Positions 10,122-19,127 of a DNA stretch of 34,047 bases are shown piece by piece. Positions within the stretch are counted from its first letter, which is position 1. Every line of letters begins with the position of its first letter. The notes under the pieces are model-generated. The model had not been told where the DNA came from and ran no database searches. It worked only from the letters and a program-made list of their open reading frames with translations. The position numbers and the translations under genes are program-made. The DNA comes from Acidobacteriota bacterium (GTDB lineage Bacteria; Acidobacteriota; Blastocatellia; HR10), in contig JAUQQC010000019.1 in the NCBI GenBank assembly GCA_030550025.1, positions 1 to 34,047 on the forward strand. Reading direction: 5' to 3'.

Positions 10122-10606
10122 GGCTTGAGCAGCGCGTCGAGCGTTTTCATCAGTTCGCTCCGGTAGCTCTCCGGATCTGCGAATCCCACATGCGGAGCGC
10201 CGATAGGCTCTCCGTTGCGATCGAGGATGAGGAGGGCGGGGACGCCATCGGTCTTGAACTCTTGCAGGATGCGCGCTTCGGGATCGCGGAGCACGGGCAG
10301 GCGCACGCCCAAGCGGGAGACGAACTGCCGGAGCTGGTCATTGGAGACCTCGGGATCGTCGATGCTGATCCAGAAGAAAGCGACCGGGCGTCCTGTATAG
10401 TGATCGGCGATCTTTTGCAAGACGGGCAACTCCTCCCGGCAGGGTGGGCACCAGGTGGCGCCGAAGGAGAGGACGACGACCTGTCCGCGATAGTGCGTCA
10501 GGTCCACCGTCCGACCATCGAGCGCAAGCAGCGAGAAGGATCGTTTCTGCGCGGGCATCTCGTAAAGGGCGAGCACGACGAGGGCGAGCGCGAAGATTTT
10601 TCTCAT
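10118..10606 (-). CDS. TlpA/ResA-like secreted thioredoxin-fold protein
   Basis: A 162-aa thiol-disulfide oxidoreductase of the AhpC/TSA-Redoxin (TlpA/ResA) group, acting outside the cytoplasmic membrane. The ATG at 10606 follows GGAGGAG by 7 bases; an in-frame start 14 codons upstream lacks a site. An N-terminal signal peptide (MRKIFALALVVLALYEMPAQ) lacks a lipobox cysteine, so export to the periplasm is likely. The catalytic motif is ATWCPPCREE (C53, C56), with the family's cis-proline segment at DGVPALLIL. Such proteins reduce or isomerise disulfides during cytochrome c maturation or envelope protein folding; which client applies is not visible. It lies 63 bases after the uvrA stop and overlaps purC by 4 bases. 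A weak -10-like TACAGT at 10630-10635 might give a separate promoter. Confidence 0.9.
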   Translation of the reverse strand: MRKIFALALVVLALYEMPAQKRSFSLLALDGRTVDLTHYRGQVVVLSFGATWCPPCREELPVLQKIADHYTGRPVAFFWISIDDPEVSNDQLRQFVSRLGVRLPVLRDPEARILQEFKTDGVPALLILDRNGEPIGAPHVGFADPESYRSELMKTLDALLKP

Positions 10607-10669
10607 AAGTGTCTCCTCCCAAGCCATGTACTGTAGCACACCGGGCATCGGTCGAAAAGGCCGTGGACG

Positions 10670-13477
10670 TCATCGGAGGGCTCGCCCCTCACTCCGGAGA
10701 TAGGCGGCGAGGAACTGCCCCGTATAGGATTCTGGGACGCGCATGATCGCTTCCGGGGGGCCTTGAGCGACGACGTATCCGCCACGCTCTCCGCCTTCGG
10801 GGCCGAGGTCGATGATCCAGTCGGCACATTTGATGACGTCCAGGTTGTGCTCGATGATGATGACCGATCCGCCAGCGGCGATCAAACGGCGGAAGGCAGT
10901 GATCAACTTTTGGATGTCGTCGAAGTGCAGGCCGGTCGTCGGTTCGTCGAAGAGATAGAGCGTGCGGGCGCTGGTCTCTTTTGCCAGGTGGGCGGCGAGT
11001 TTGAGGCGTTGGGCTTCCCCGCCGGAGAGCGTCGTTGCCGATTGTCCGAGGCGGATGTACCCGAGGCCGATCTGATCGAGGATCTCCAACCGTCGCGTGA
11101 TCTTCGGCACATCGGCGAAGAAGTGGAGAGCTTCGCGGACCGTCATGTTGAGGACCTCGTGGATGGTCTTTCCTCGGTAGCGGATCTCCAGCAGTGCGGG
11201 TTGAAAGCGCATCCCTTGGCATTGCTCGCAGACGAGTTCGACATCAGCCAGGAATTGCATCTGGACGGTCACGACGCCGTTGCCTTCGCAGGCCTCACAG
11301 CGGCCGCCGGGCACATTGAAGGAGAAGTGCGCTGGGGTGAAGCCGCGCGCTTGGGCCTCGCGCGTGGCGGCGAAGAGTTCGCGGATGGCGTCGAAGACCT
11401 TCAGGTACGTCGCCGGGTTCGAGCGAGGCGTGCGCCCAATAGGGGATTGATCCACGAGGATGATCTCGTCCAGCCATTCTCCACCTTCGATCTTGCGAAC
11501 GGGACCGACCGATTGATTCCACTCTCCGCGCTGCTTCTTGAGATTGGCGTAGAGGACGTCGTAGACGAGAGTGGACTTGCCGGAGCCGGAGACACCCGTG
11601 ATGCAGACCATCAGCTCCAGGGGGATGTCCACGTCAATATCCTTGAGGTTGTGGGCGCGCGCGCCGCGGATCGCGAGGCGGCGCTCGGTCGGGGAGAGGC
11701 GCTGCGTTGGGGTGGGAATGCTCAGTTCGCCGCGCAGGTATTTCCCAGTCAGCGAGGAGGGAGCGCGTTGCAATGCTTCGGGCGTCCCCTGGAAGACGAC
11801 CTCGCCACCGTGTTCGCCGGCGCCGGGTCCCAGATCGATGACGTGATCGGCGGCCAGGATCATCTCGCGATCGTGCTCGACCACAAGCACCGTGTTCCCG
11901 AGGTCACGTAGGTGCTTGAGCAGGCGGATGAGGCGCTGCGTATCTCGCGGATGCAGGCCGATGCTCGGCTCATCTAGGACGTAGAGGGTGCCGACCAGGG
12001 AAGCGCCGAGGCTCGTCGCCAGTTGAATACGCTGGGCTTCGCCGCCGGAGAGGGTGAAGGTATGCCGATCGAGCGTCACATAATCGAGGCCGACATCCAC
12101 GAGGAAGGCAAGCCGCTGGCGGATCTCCTGAAGCAACCGGCCGGCGATCGCCTCTTCTTGGGGCGTGAGAGTGAGTGCGGCGAAGAAAGCGGCGCATTCA
12201 CCGATGCTCATGGCGCAGACTTCCGGGAGCGTCTTCCCGCCGACGCGCACGGCTAGGGCTTCGGGTCTCAAGCGCGTGCCCTTGCAGGAGGGACAAGTCG
12301 TATAGCCGCGATATTTGCTCAGGAAGATGCGCACGTGCAGCTTGTACTTCTTCGTCTCCAACCATTCGAAGAAGCCGCGGATGCCGGGGAAATCGCCCTT
12401 CCCTTGGATGATCCAGCGCTGGTGTTCTCGGGAGAGGTGAGAGAAGGGGACATCGGTGGGGATCTTCATGCGGCGGCAGAAGGCGAGCAGTTCCTCCTGT
12501 GCCCACTCGAACTGGGGCTTCGTCCAGGGTTCGATCGCCCCCTCTTGCAACGAGCGCTCGCGATCCGGGATGACTAGATCCAGATCGAGTCCGATGAGGT
12601 TGCCGAAGCCCTGACAGCTGGGACAGGCGCCATGGGCGCTGTTGAAGCTGAAGAGCTGCGGTTCGGGCTCGATGTATCGGGTTTGGCATTGCGGGCAGGT
12701 CAGGTGCGCCGTGAACGTGAACTTCTGCGGGGGATCGCTGAGGAGCACGATTTCGGCGACACCCTCACCTTCGCGGTAGCAGAGCTCCAGCGAATCGATC
12801 AAGCGCGACCGAATATCGGGACGGAGGACGAGGCGATCCACGAGGACGCTCGTCTCGTCGAGGACGGGAGGGGTCTGGAGATCCGCGATCTCCACGACCT
12901 GGCCCCGCACGTAGAGGCGTGTGAATCCGCGCTGCTGCAGGGCCAGCAGTAGCGCCTTTGGCGAGATATCGCTCCGCTGGGAGCGTCCATTCTCGGCTTT
13001 GCGAGCCAGCGGGAAGAGGACGTAGAAGCGGAGTCCTTCGGGGAGTTGCAAGAGGCGATCGGCGATCGTTTCCGGGGTCTGGCGAATGACCTCGTTGTGG
13101 CAAGTCAGGCAATAGACGCGGCCGATTCGGGCGAAGAGCAACCGCAGATAGTCGTAGATCTCCGTCTGCGTGGCGACGGTGGAGCGCGGGTTACGGCTGA
13201 GGGGTTTTTGCTGGATGGCGATCGTCGGGCAGAGACCCGTGATCTCGTCCACGTCTGGCCTCCTCATGCGCTCGAGAAACTGACGGGCATAGGCGGAGAG
13301 GGACTCCACATACCGGCGCTGGCCTTCGGCGTAGATCGTGTCGAACGCGAGGCTCGATTTCCCCGAGCCGGAGACCCCGGTGATGACGGTCAGGCTCCCG
13401 TGCGGGATCTCACAAGTGATGTTCTTGAGGTTGTGTACGCGCGCGCCGCGCACGATGAGCGCCGTGTGCTCACTCAT
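10670..13477 (-). CDS. uvrA: Excinuclease ABC subunit UvrA
   Basis: UvrA is the damage-recognition ATPase of nucleotide excision repair; it loads UvrB on lesions. The ATG at 13477 gives 935 aa (typical 930-950). Two ABC ATPase modules are complete: Walker A GVSGSGKS at 34-41 and again at 629-636, and signature LSGGEAQR in both halves with the downstream DEPSIGLHP and DEPTTGLHF. Two zinc modules are visible: C261, C264, C285, C288, and C727, C730, C750, C753. No Shine-Dalgarno sequence precedes the ATG; a TATACT box ends 9 bases upstream, suggesting a leaderless or nearly leaderless mRNA. An in-frame TTG 13 codons upstream overlaps the promoter and is unlikely. The gene is divergent from gdhA and heads a run of same-strand genes continuing to cvpA. 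Confidence 0.97.
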   Translation of the reverse strand: MSEHTALIVRGARVHNLKNITCEIPHGSLTVITGVSGSGKSSLAFDTIYAEGQRRYVESLSAYARQFLERMRRPDVDEITGLCPTIAIQQKPLSRNPRSTVATQTEIYDYLRLLFARIGRVYCLTCHNEVIRQTPETIADRLLQLPEGLRFYVLFPLARKAENGRSQRSDISPKALLLALQQRGFTRLYVRGQVVEIADLQTPPVLDETSVLVDRLVLRPDIRSRLIDSLELCYREGEGVAEIVLLSDPPQKFTFTAHLTCPQCQTRYIEPEPQLFSFNSAHGACPSCQGFGNLIGLDLDLVIPDRERSLQEGAIEPWTKPQFEWAQEELLAFCRRMKIPTDVPFSHLSREHQRWIIQGKGDFPGIRGFFEWLETKKYKLHVRIFLSKYRGYTTCPSCKGTRLRPEALAVRVGGKTLPEVCAMSIGECAAFFAALTLTPQEEAIAGRLLQEIRQRLAFLVDVGLDYVTLDRHTFTLSGGEAQRIQLATSLGASLVGTLYVLDEPSIGLHPRDTQRLIRLLKHLRDLGNTVLVVEHDREMILAADHVIDLGPGAGEHGGEVVFQGTPEALQRAPSSLTGKYLRGELSIPTPTQRLSPTERRLAIRGARAHNLKDIDVDIPLELMVCITGVSGSGKSTLVYDVLYANLKKQRGEWNQSVGPVRKIEGGEWLDEIILVDQSPIGRTPRSNPATYLKVFDAIRELFAATREAQARGFTPAHFSFNVPGGRCEACEGNGVVTVQMQFLADVELVCEQCQGMRFQPALLEIRYRGKTIHEVLNMTVREALHFFADVPKITRRLEILDQIGLGYIRLGQSATTLSGGEAQRLKLAAHLAKETSARTLYLFDEPTTGLHFDDIQKLITAFRRLIAAGGSVIIIEHNLDVIKCADWIIDLGPEGGERGGYVVAQGPPEAIMRVPESYTGQFLAAYLRSEGRALR

Positions 13478-13486
13478 AACCAAAGA

Positions 13487-13516
13487 AGTATAGATCGGCC
13501 TCTCGCGGATAGGCAA
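13487..13516 (-). promoter_or_regulatory. Putative uvrA promoter close to the start codon
   Basis: On the minus strand TTGCCT (13511-13516) and TATACT (13487-13492) are separated by 18 bases. Only 9 bases lie between the -10 box and the uvrA ATG, so the predicted transcript begins within about 3 bases of it. It is back to back with the gdhA promoter, 15 bases between their -35 boxes. Confidence 0.5.
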
Positions 13517-13531
13517 CGTGGGGGCGGCACA

Positions 13532-13559
13532 TTGTCTTGGCGAATGGGTGTGCTAAAAT
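13532..13559 (+). promoter_or_regulatory. Putative gdhA promoter
   Basis: TTGTCT (13532-13537) and TAAAAT (13554-13559) with a 16-base spacer lie 44 bases before the gdhA ATG, leaving a leader of roughly 37 bases that carries AAGGGGGGA as the ribosome site. Confidence 0.5.
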
Positions 13560-13603
13560 CTTGTTCGAAGATAGTGCGGACGCTTCATCGCAAGGGGGGA
13601 CCG

Positions 13604-14878
13604 ATGAGGGAATTCGAGCGAGTCGAAGAGGTGAAGGAGGAGAATCCGCTCGACTCGATGCTTTACCATTTCGATCAAGCGGCACAGCTCCTCCGTTTGG
13701 AACCGGACCTGTACACGTTCATGCGGCATCCGAGTTTGGAAGTGACCATCTACATTCCCGTGATCATGGATGACGGGCATTTGGAGGTATTCGTCGGGTA
13801 TCGCGTGCAACACAACTTCGCGCGGGGACCGGCCAAGGGGGGGATTCGCTTCGCGCCCGATGTGACATTGGACGAGATTCGGGCTCTGGCGGCGTGGATG
13901 ACGTGGAAGTGCGCAGTCGTGAACATCCCGTTTGGGGGAGCGAAGGGCGGAGTCGTCTGCAATCCGGCCGAGTTATCGCGAGGGGAGTTGGAGCGATTGA
14001 CGCGACGCTACACGGCGCAACTTCTGGACATCTTGGGGCCAGAGCGGGATGTGCCGGCGCCGGACTTGAACACGGACGAGCAAGTCATGGCGTGGATTAT
14101 GGACACCTATTCGATGCATGCACGGCATGTGGTGACGGCTTCGGTGACGGGCAAGCCGATTGGGTTGGGGGGATCGGCGGGGCGGCGCGAAGCGACCGGG
14201 CGCGGGCTTTTGATCGTGGCCAACGAAGCCTTTCGGCATCTCGGACTTTCGCCCAAAGAAGCGCGAGTCGTCATCCAAGGGGCGGGCAACGTGGGCGGGG
14301 TTGCGGCCCGGCTCTTCCACGAGGCCGGATATAAGGTGATCGCCATCTCGGACGTGCATGGTGGTATCTTCAACCCCCAGGGCTTGAATATCCCTGAGGT
14401 TTTGGAGTACCACCGCGTGGAGAAGAGCTTTCGCGGATATCCGCACGCCGAACCGATCCCCAATGCGGAACTGTTGGAACTGGAATGCGAGATCCTCATT
14501 CCGGCGGCCGTCGAGAACCAGATCACTTCGCGGAATGCCGAACGCCTGCGTTGTCGGATCCTCTGCGAAGGGGCGAACGGGCCGACGACCGCGCAGGCGG
14601 ATCGGATCCTCCAGGAGCGAGGGGTCTTCGTGCTGCCGGACATCTTGGCCAATGCCGGCGGGGTGACGGTGAGTTACTTCGAGTGGGTACAGAATCGGAT
14701 GGGCTATTACTGGAGCGAACGGGTCGTGAATCACCGGTTGAAGGAAGTCATGACCAACAGCTTCCGCGACGTGCTCGCCTATGCGACGCGTTATGGCGTG
14801 AGCATGCGGACGGCGGCATACATGCTGGCGATCGATCGAGTGGCGTATGACGTGCGGATGCGCGGCATCTACGCTTGA
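13604..14878 (+). CDS. gdhA: Glutamate dehydrogenase (Glu/Leu/Phe/Val dehydrogenase family)
   Basis: Hexameric-type amino acid dehydrogenase interconverting glutamate with 2-oxoglutarate and ammonia. The ATG at 13604 follows AAGGGGGGA and gives 424 aa, the usual length of bacterial and archaeal hexameric enzymes; the open frame extends upstream without similarity. Substrate-binding K78 (GPAKGGIRF), catalytic K114 (GGAKGGV) and catalytic D154 (PAPDLNTD) are all present. The dinucleotide-binding GAGNVGG motif lies at 226-232, with an acidic residue at the end of the following strand (AISD), a pattern often linked to NAD rather than NADP. The phenylalanine/leucine dehydrogenases of the same fold are shorter, so glutamate is the most likely substrate. 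A secreted Asp-box protein gene starts 18 bases after the stop, apparently in the same transcript. Confidence 0.93.
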   Translation: MREFERVEEVKEENPLDSMLYHFDQAAQLLRLEPDLYTFMRHPSLEVTIYIPVIMDDGHLEVFVGYRVQHNFARGPAKGGIRFAPDVTLDEIRALAAWMTWKCAVVNIPFGGAKGGVVCNPAELSRGELERLTRRYTAQLLDILGPERDVPAPDLNTDEQVMAWIMDTYSMHARHVVTASVTGKPIGLGGSAGRREATGRGLLIVANEAFRHLGLSPKEARVVIQGAGNVGGVAARLFHEAGYKVIAISDVHGGIFNPQGLNIPEVLEYHRVEKSFRGYPHAEPIPNAELLELECEILIPAAVENQITSRNAERLRCRILCEGANGPTTAQADRILQERGVFVLPDILANAGGVTVSYFEWVQNRMGYYWSERVVNHRLKEVMTNSFRDVLAYATRYGVSMRTAAYMLAIDRVAYDVRMRGIYA

Positions 14879-14896
14879 GGACCCGCGGAGGGAACT

Positions 14897-16834
14897 ATGC
14901 GACGATGGCTCGCACAGGGCGTCATAGGGATGCTGTTTGCGGTGGAAGTGGTGACGGGAGCGCAAGCGGAAGTGGGATTCAGTTGGCAGTGGAGTCCGAT
15001 GGGACCGTATGGAGGGGAAGCGCGGCGACTGGCCGTTGATCCGCGGCATCCGGATCGCGTCTTCGTCGGGACGTGCGACGGACAGCTCTATCTCTCCGAA
15101 GACGGTGGAGAGCAGTGGACGAGGCTCACTGGGTTCCATCGCCCGGGGTTCTGCATCTCTCGGATTCTCGTGGACGCCGAGGATTCAAGGACGATCTATG
15201 TGGCCGGGTGGCAGGTGTCCGTCGAACAAGGTGGGGGGATTTACCGAAGTCGCGATGGTGGACGGACATGGACGCTGCTGCCGGGAACGGAGATGCATTC
15301 AGTGCGCGCTTTGGCGCAAGCGCCGAGCGATCCCCGCGTGCTGATTTTCACGGCATTGGATGGAGTCTTTCGTAGCGAGGATCGGGGAGAGTCATGGCGG
15401 CGCATCTCGCCGGCTGAGGACCTGGAGATTCGGAACGTGGAATCCATCGCCATTGATCCACGTTCGGATCAAACGCTCTATGTGGGGACGTGGCACTTGC
15501 CATGGAAGACCACCAATGGGGGGCGGACGTGGACGAAGGCGGGGAGTCGAGAGACGGGGATCATTGACGATTCGGAGATCTTCAACATTCTCATTGACGA
15601 GCGAAATCCGGATCTTTTGTGGCTGAGCGCGTGCACAGGGGTCTACCGTTCGACAGATGGAGGGCGGAGTTGGCGTCGAATGGCGGGATTGCCGTCGCGA
15701 AGTCGTCGGGTGTTAGCGTTGGCGAAGCCGGTCGGGCAAAGGGATGTGCTCTTTGCAGGGACAACGGAGGGGTTATGGCGGACTGGGGATGGCGGGGCGA
15801 CATGGCGTCTGATAACAAGTAGAAGGTTAACCGTGCAAGATATCGCTCTTCACCCGCAGCGACCGCAATGGGTATTCATCGCGACCGAGGAGGCGGGCGT
15901 TTGGATCAGCCGGGATGGAGGGATGACGTTCCGCCCCTCGAATCAAGGGTTTTCGAGCTGGGTGATCACTGGTATTCTTCCGGATCGCGAGATCCCTGGG
16001 CGCATCTACTGCGGCGTGGTGGGAGGGGGGCTAGAAGGGAGCTTTTTCATCAGCGAAGATGGGGGAAGGAGCTGGCGAGCGCGCTCCCTCAGGGGAGTGA
16101 GGGCAATTCTCCAATCGCGGCGGGACGGACGACGGCTCTTCGTCCTGACCGAGGATGGGATCTTTCTCTCGGAGGATCGTGGGGAGAGTTGGCGGAAGGG
16201 ACCGCCTTTGGAGGAGGTCATCTCGCAGATTGCCGAGGCGAGCGATGGGGGACTTCTGGTCCTGACGTCGCGCGCACTCCTTCGATATGATGAATCGCGG
16301 GGAGGGTGGGAGCGCGTGCGCTCGGTCGACGGGCAGTCGCTGGCGGCGCTACACGTCGGTCGGAGGATATGGATCGTGGGCCAGGGGCGCATTTGGATGA
16401 GCGAGGATGGAGTTTCATGGGTGGAGCGGGCGTTACCGGATCGCGTGGGGAGAGTTCACGTGATTCTTGAACATCCGAGCGACTCCGATCTTCTCTTCAT
16501 CGGCACGTCGTTTGGCCTGTATCGTTCTCGCAATGGGGGAAGGGATTGGGAGCGATGTGCTCACGGACTTCCTCATGCGGATGTCGTGGCGATCGCCGTT
16601 CATCCGAACGATCCTCGATGGATGTTGGTCACGGACTATCGTACGGGGGCCGTTTATCTGTCCACGGATCGCGGGGAGACGTGGCGGCGGATTGACGAAA
16701 CGGTGGGAGCGCGAGCATGGGTGGGAGCGTTCGATCCTCATGATGGAGAGCGAGTGTTCGTCGGCTCGCGCGGGATGGGCGTTTATATGGGCCGGCGATC
16801 GGTGCAGCTTGTCGAGCGAGAAAATTCCCCTTGA
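14897..16834 (+). CDS. Secreted Asp-box (BNR/sortilin-like) beta-propeller protein
   Basis: A 645-aa exported protein built of repeats. The ATG at 14897 follows GGAGGGA by 4 bases. A signal peptide ends at about AQA-E (residue 24). The rest is a tandem series of about a dozen Asp-box strands of pattern S-x-D-x-G-x-x-W, for example YLSEDGGEQW, YRSRDGGRTW, FRSEDRGESW, YRSTDGGRSW, FISEDGGRSW, YRSRNGGRDW and YLSTDRGETW. Each is preceded by a strand such as VFVGT or LFAGT. This is the architecture of ten-bladed sortilin/Vps10 or BNR propellers. There is no sign of sialidase catalytic residues and no C-terminal anchor. A role in ligand binding, protein scaffolding or photosystem-like assembly (YCF48 relatives) is possible; none can be assigned. 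It follows gdhA by 18 bases. Confidence 0.9.
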   Translation: MRRWLAQGVIGMLFAVEVVTGAQAEVGFSWQWSPMGPYGGEARRLAVDPRHPDRVFVGTCDGQLYLSEDGGEQWTRLTGFHRPGFCISRILVDAEDSRTIYVAGWQVSVEQGGGIYRSRDGGRTWTLLPGTEMHSVRALAQAPSDPRVLIFTALDGVFRSEDRGESWRRISPAEDLEIRNVESIAIDPRSDQTLYVGTWHLPWKTTNGGRTWTKAGSRETGIIDDSEIFNILIDERNPDLLWLSACTGVYRSTDGGRSWRRMAGLPSRSRRVLALAKPVGQRDVLFAGTTEGLWRTGDGGATWRLITSRRLTVQDIALHPQRPQWVFIATEEAGVWISRDGGMTFRPSNQGFSSWVITGILPDREIPGRIYCGVVGGGLEGSFFISEDGGRSWRARSLRGVRAILQSRRDGRRLFVLTEDGIFLSEDRGESWRKGPPLEEVISQIAEASDGGLLVLTSRALLRYDESRGGWERVRSVDGQSLAALHVGRRIWIVGQGRIWMSEDGVSWVERALPDRVGRVHVILEHPSDSDLLFIGTSFGLYRSRNGGRDWERCAHGLPHADVVAIAVHPNDPRWMLVTDYRTGAVYLSTDRGETWRRIDETVGARAWVGAFDPHDGERVFVGSRGMGVYMGRRSVQLVERENSP

Positions 16835-16859
16835 CTTTTTGATGGGATTCGGGCAAGAT
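16831..16859 (+). promoter_or_regulatory. Weak putative promoter before the Ig-like membrane protein gene
   Basis: TTGACT (16831-16836) and CAAGAT (16854-16859) are 17 bases apart. The -35 box is strong, the -10 weak (3/6). The -35 overlaps the stop codon of the preceding propeller gene. Confidence 0.3.
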
Positions 16860-16923
16860 GCTCGCGGACATATGCGGATGTGGTGGCACAAGCGAAGGAT
16901 CCTATGGCGAAGGAGGGGTGATG

Positions 16924-17634
16924 ATGCGCGTGCGACGTCTTGGGCTTGTGGGAGTTGCTGTGGTAGTGGTCGCGGGAATGTGGACCGTTCGATGGTGGTC
17001 GTTTTTCCCTCTTGATGAGTTTTCGGAGATCGCCCGATCTTCGGAAGAACGGTCGCACGATGTGGGGACGCCGGCGCTTCGGCTCTCGGCCTCTGAGGTC
17101 GATTTTGGAGAGGTTCCCTTAGGCGGTGTTCGGGAAGCGTCGCTGCTGCTGACGAACGTGGGAACAGCGCCGCTACGGATCTCGGAGATTCGGACGGAGG
17201 GGCGCTTCTGGCTTGTTCGGGCGCCGTTACTTCCGGCGCGGATCGGTCCGGGCGTGAGCGTGAGGGTGAACGTGGCGTTTGCTCCTGCTGGGCCCGGTGT
17301 AGCGTCGGATTGGCTGCAGATCACGAGCGATGCTCCTTCGGGCATGCTCTCGGTTCCGTTGCGGGCGGTTGCTGTTGGGAATCTTGCCCACAAGGCGGAG
17401 GGGAAACCGGCGACGAAATCCGCGGCACGTGTGGCCAAGCGTGCGCTTAAGAGCGAGGGGCTTACGGCTGAGGTTCGGCTCCCGCTTCCGACGGCCGATC
17501 CCGGGGTGCTTCCGGTCGTTCGGTCGCTGACCGAACTGACTTCGTTTCTCCGAGCGGAGGATATAGGCGCCCTTCAACCGGTGTCTGATGAGGCATCGCT
17601 TGAAGTCGGGGCAAAGGTTGATCTCAGGCCATGA
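16924..17634 (+). CDS. Membrane-anchored Ig-like (ASH/HYDIN-type) domain protein
   Basis: A 236-aa protein of unknown function. AAGGAGG (16910-16916) is 7 bases before the ATG at 16924; the ATG at 16921 is the alternative and adds one Met. A hydrophobic segment at about 6-24 acts as a signal anchor or uncleaved signal peptide, placing the rest outside the cytoplasm. Residues about 52-130 form one Ig-like domain of the ASH/HYDIN or DUF1573 kind. Its hallmark pattern is a strand ending VDFGEVPLGG, followed by LLLTNVGTAPLRISEI and later VNVAFAPAGPG. The C-terminal 100 residues are Ala/Lys/Arg-rich then acidic, and probably disordered. It follows the propeller protein gene by 89 bases on the same strand and is convergent with ssb. 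Confidence 0.8.
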   Translation: MRVRRLGLVGVAVVVVAGMWTVRWWSFFPLDEFSEIARSSEERSHDVGTPALRLSASEVDFGEVPLGGVREASLLLTNVGTAPLRISEIRTEGRFWLVRAPLLPARIGPGVSVRVNVAFAPAGPGVASDWLQITSDAPSGMLSVPLRAVAVGNLAHKAEGKPATKSAARVAKRALKSEGLTAEVRLPLPTADPGVLPVVRSLTELTSFLRAEDIGALQPVSDEASLEVGAKVDLRP

Positions 17635-17718
17635 GGTTCATGAAGAGGGTGAGGGAGACAGAAGAGATGGACCTCGAGCACCCTCTCAAGGCCGACGAGC
17701 CAGGCGCACGCATGATAT

Positions 17719-18129
17719 CTAAAATGGGACATCCTCCTCACCGGGCTCGAAGCCGGAGATTGGGCTGAGGGGTTCTTCAGCGACTCCTTCTTCCTCCACG
17801 GGCTTCCGATCGAGGAAGCGCACATCCGAAGCCTCGATGCGAAGCTGCGTTCGGGGCAAACCTTCCCGGTCCGTGTATTCGTCCAAATACAGTCGCCCCT
17901 CGACGTAGACCAGGCTCCCCTTCTTGAGATACTGATGGGTGAGCTCAGCCAATCGGCGCCAGGCGGTCACGCGGAACCAGAGCGTCCGCTCTTGAAGCTC
18001 TCCCGTGTTGTCGCGCCTTCGTTCATTGGTCGCGACCGAGAAGGTGCACACGGGGACGCCTTGGGGGGTGTAACGAAGCTCCGGATCGCGTCCGAGGTTC
18101 CCGATGATGATGATCTTGTTGAACGACAT
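17719..18129 (-). CDS. ssb: Single-stranded DNA-binding protein
   Basis: SSB coats single-stranded DNA during replication, recombination and repair. The ATG at 18129 (MSFNKIIIIGNLGRDPELRY) lies 6 bases after AAGGAG; the in-frame ATG two codons upstream overlaps that site. 136 aa: an OB fold (about 1-108) with the typical strands VPVCTFSVATNER, TLWFRVTAWRRLAELTHQYLKKG (landmark) and YVEGRLYLDEYTD, then a short acidic tail ending EEDVPF. That tip resembles the DDIPF-like C-terminus that recruits partner repair proteins. The tail is short compared with Escherichia coli SSB. It starts 19 bases after the cpoB stop, so it is the last gene of the Tol-Pal cluster, an unusual place for ssb. Confidence 0.95.
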   Translation of the reverse strand: MSFNKIIIIGNLGRDPELRYTPQGVPVCTFSVATNERRRDNTGELQERTLWFRVTAWRRLAELTHQYLKKGSLVYVEGRLYLDEYTDREGLPRTQLRIEASDVRFLDRKPVEEEGVAEEPLSPISGFEPGEEDVPF

Positions 18130-18148
18130 AGCCATCTCCTTAGCGAGA

Positions 18149-19003
18149 TCACCGACGCCGCCGTGGCGGCGTCGGACGGGGTTCCTCAAGGGGGACGCCA
18201 AGTTGTTGGAGTCTCTGACGAGCAGCGTTCACTTCGCTGGAAGGGAGAGGGTGACGGGCGACGGCGCGCAGTTCGGCGATGGCTTCCTCGCGGCGGCCCA
18301 ACTCCAGAAGTGCGAGCGCCTTCTTCAGGCGAGCGGCCAGGGCTTTATCGCTTTGCGGATACGTGCGCAGGAGAGCATCGAATTCGGCCACGGCGTCCTC
18401 ATAGCGGCCGAGGCTGTAAAGGCACTCGCCGATCCAGTATTGGGCGTTGTCGGTCGTCTCCAGAGAGGGGAAGCGTTGCACGTACTGTCGAAACTGATCG
18501 AGCGCCAGCTCATAGTTCCCTTTGAGGTACTCCCCGTAGGCGGCGCTGAAGAGCTGGATTGGATCGGTGGGATCGATGGTCATGGCTCGGCGTTGAGCCT
18601 GGGCGAGATTCTCCGTGAGAGTGGCGATGCGATCATGGAGTTGGGCGAGGCCTTCGGAAGTCGTGCGCAGATGTGTCTCCAGGGCTATGAGTCGGGAGTC
18701 CATCTGGGTGAAGAGGCTACTAGTGCGGGTCTGCGTCTCTCCGAGCGTTTGCTGCAGTGCCGAGAGCGTGCGCTGCAGTGCAGCGACGTTCTCGCCGATC
18801 TGTCCCAGAAGCGCAAGCCATTGTCCATTGCTTCGGTCGAAGGACTCCTGCAAGTCACGAAGCTGCCGTTGAAGGATGAGGACTTCGGCTTGGAGCTTGG
18901 CGATCGCCTCCAGCTCCTTCTTCCCGGCCTGCGAGGGAGAGGAGAGAAGAAGCAAGACGATCGCGGCCAGGCCGAGGCCAAGCGAGAAACTCAATCGTCG
19001 CAT
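18149..19003 (-). CDS. cpoB: Tol-Pal system coiled-coil/TPR protein CpoB (YbgF)
   Basis: Periplasmic protein that in Escherichia coli coordinates Tol-Pal constriction with peptidoglycan synthesis. Three ATG codons lie in a row (19009, 19006, 19003); I chose 19003 because AGGAGG (19011-19016) is then 7 bases away. 284 aa: a signal peptide ending near SSPSQA (residue 26), a heptad-rich coiled coil (about 27-135, with runs such as LQAEVLILQRQLRDLQ), then a TPR region (about 140-255). The TPR region opens with LFSAAYGEYLKGNYELALDQF and contains YWIGECLYSLGRYEDAVAEF. The tail ends in PPRRRR. It follows pal after a strong hairpin and a possible promoter of its own, so it may be expressed partly apart from the tol genes. 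ssb follows 19 bases downstream. Confidence 0.9.
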   Translation of the reverse strand: MRRLSFSLGLGLAAIVLLLLSSPSQAGKKELEAIAKLQAEVLILQRQLRDLQESFDRSNGQWLALLGQIGENVAALQRTLSALQQTLGETQTRTSSLFTQMDSRLIALETHLRTTSEGLAQLHDRIATLTENLAQAQRRAMTIDPTDPIQLFSAAYGEYLKGNYELALDQFRQYVQRFPSLETTDNAQYWIGECLYSLGRYEDAVAEFDALLRTYPQSDKALAARLKKALALLELGRREEAIAELRAVARHPLPSSEVNAARQRLQQLGVPLEEPRPTPPRRRR

Positions 19004-19057
19004 CATCATCCCTCCTGATACGGGGCCTGGTGCGACGGCGACCATGCCCGACGCCAG

Positions 19058-19086
19058 ATGTTACGACAGGTGCGAGCCGAAGGCAA
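19058..19086 (-). promoter_or_regulatory. Putative internal promoter for cpoB-ssb
   Basis: On the minus strand TTGCCT (19081-19086) and TAACAT (19058-19063) are 17 bases apart (4/6 each). They lie just after the pal-distal hairpin and about 55 bases before the cpoB start, so cpoB-ssb may be transcribed separately from the tol genes. Confidence 0.35.
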
Positions 19087-19090
19087 GACG

Positions 19091-19121
19091 GGCGAAGGCC
19101 CTTCGGCGAAGGGCCTTCGCC
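19091..19121 (-). terminator. 13-bp perfect hairpin after pal (terminator or attenuator-like)
   Basis: A perfect 13-bp inverted repeat (arms 19091-19103 and 19109-19121, loop CGGCG) begins 6 bases after the pal stop codon. No U-run follows on the minus strand, so it may act as a partial terminator, a processing or stability element, or a boundary between pal and cpoB. Confidence 0.5.
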
Positions 19122-19127
19122 GAGAGT

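Noticed and set aside
16452-16466. parS-like TTCACGTGA core
   Set aside because: Only the central CACGTG and two adjoining bases on each side partly match; the outer arms differ, and it lies inside the propeller gene.
17644-17686. Terminator between the Ig-like protein gene and ssb
   Set aside because: AGAGGGTG and CACCCTCT can pair, but the loop is 27 bases and no U-run follows on either strand.
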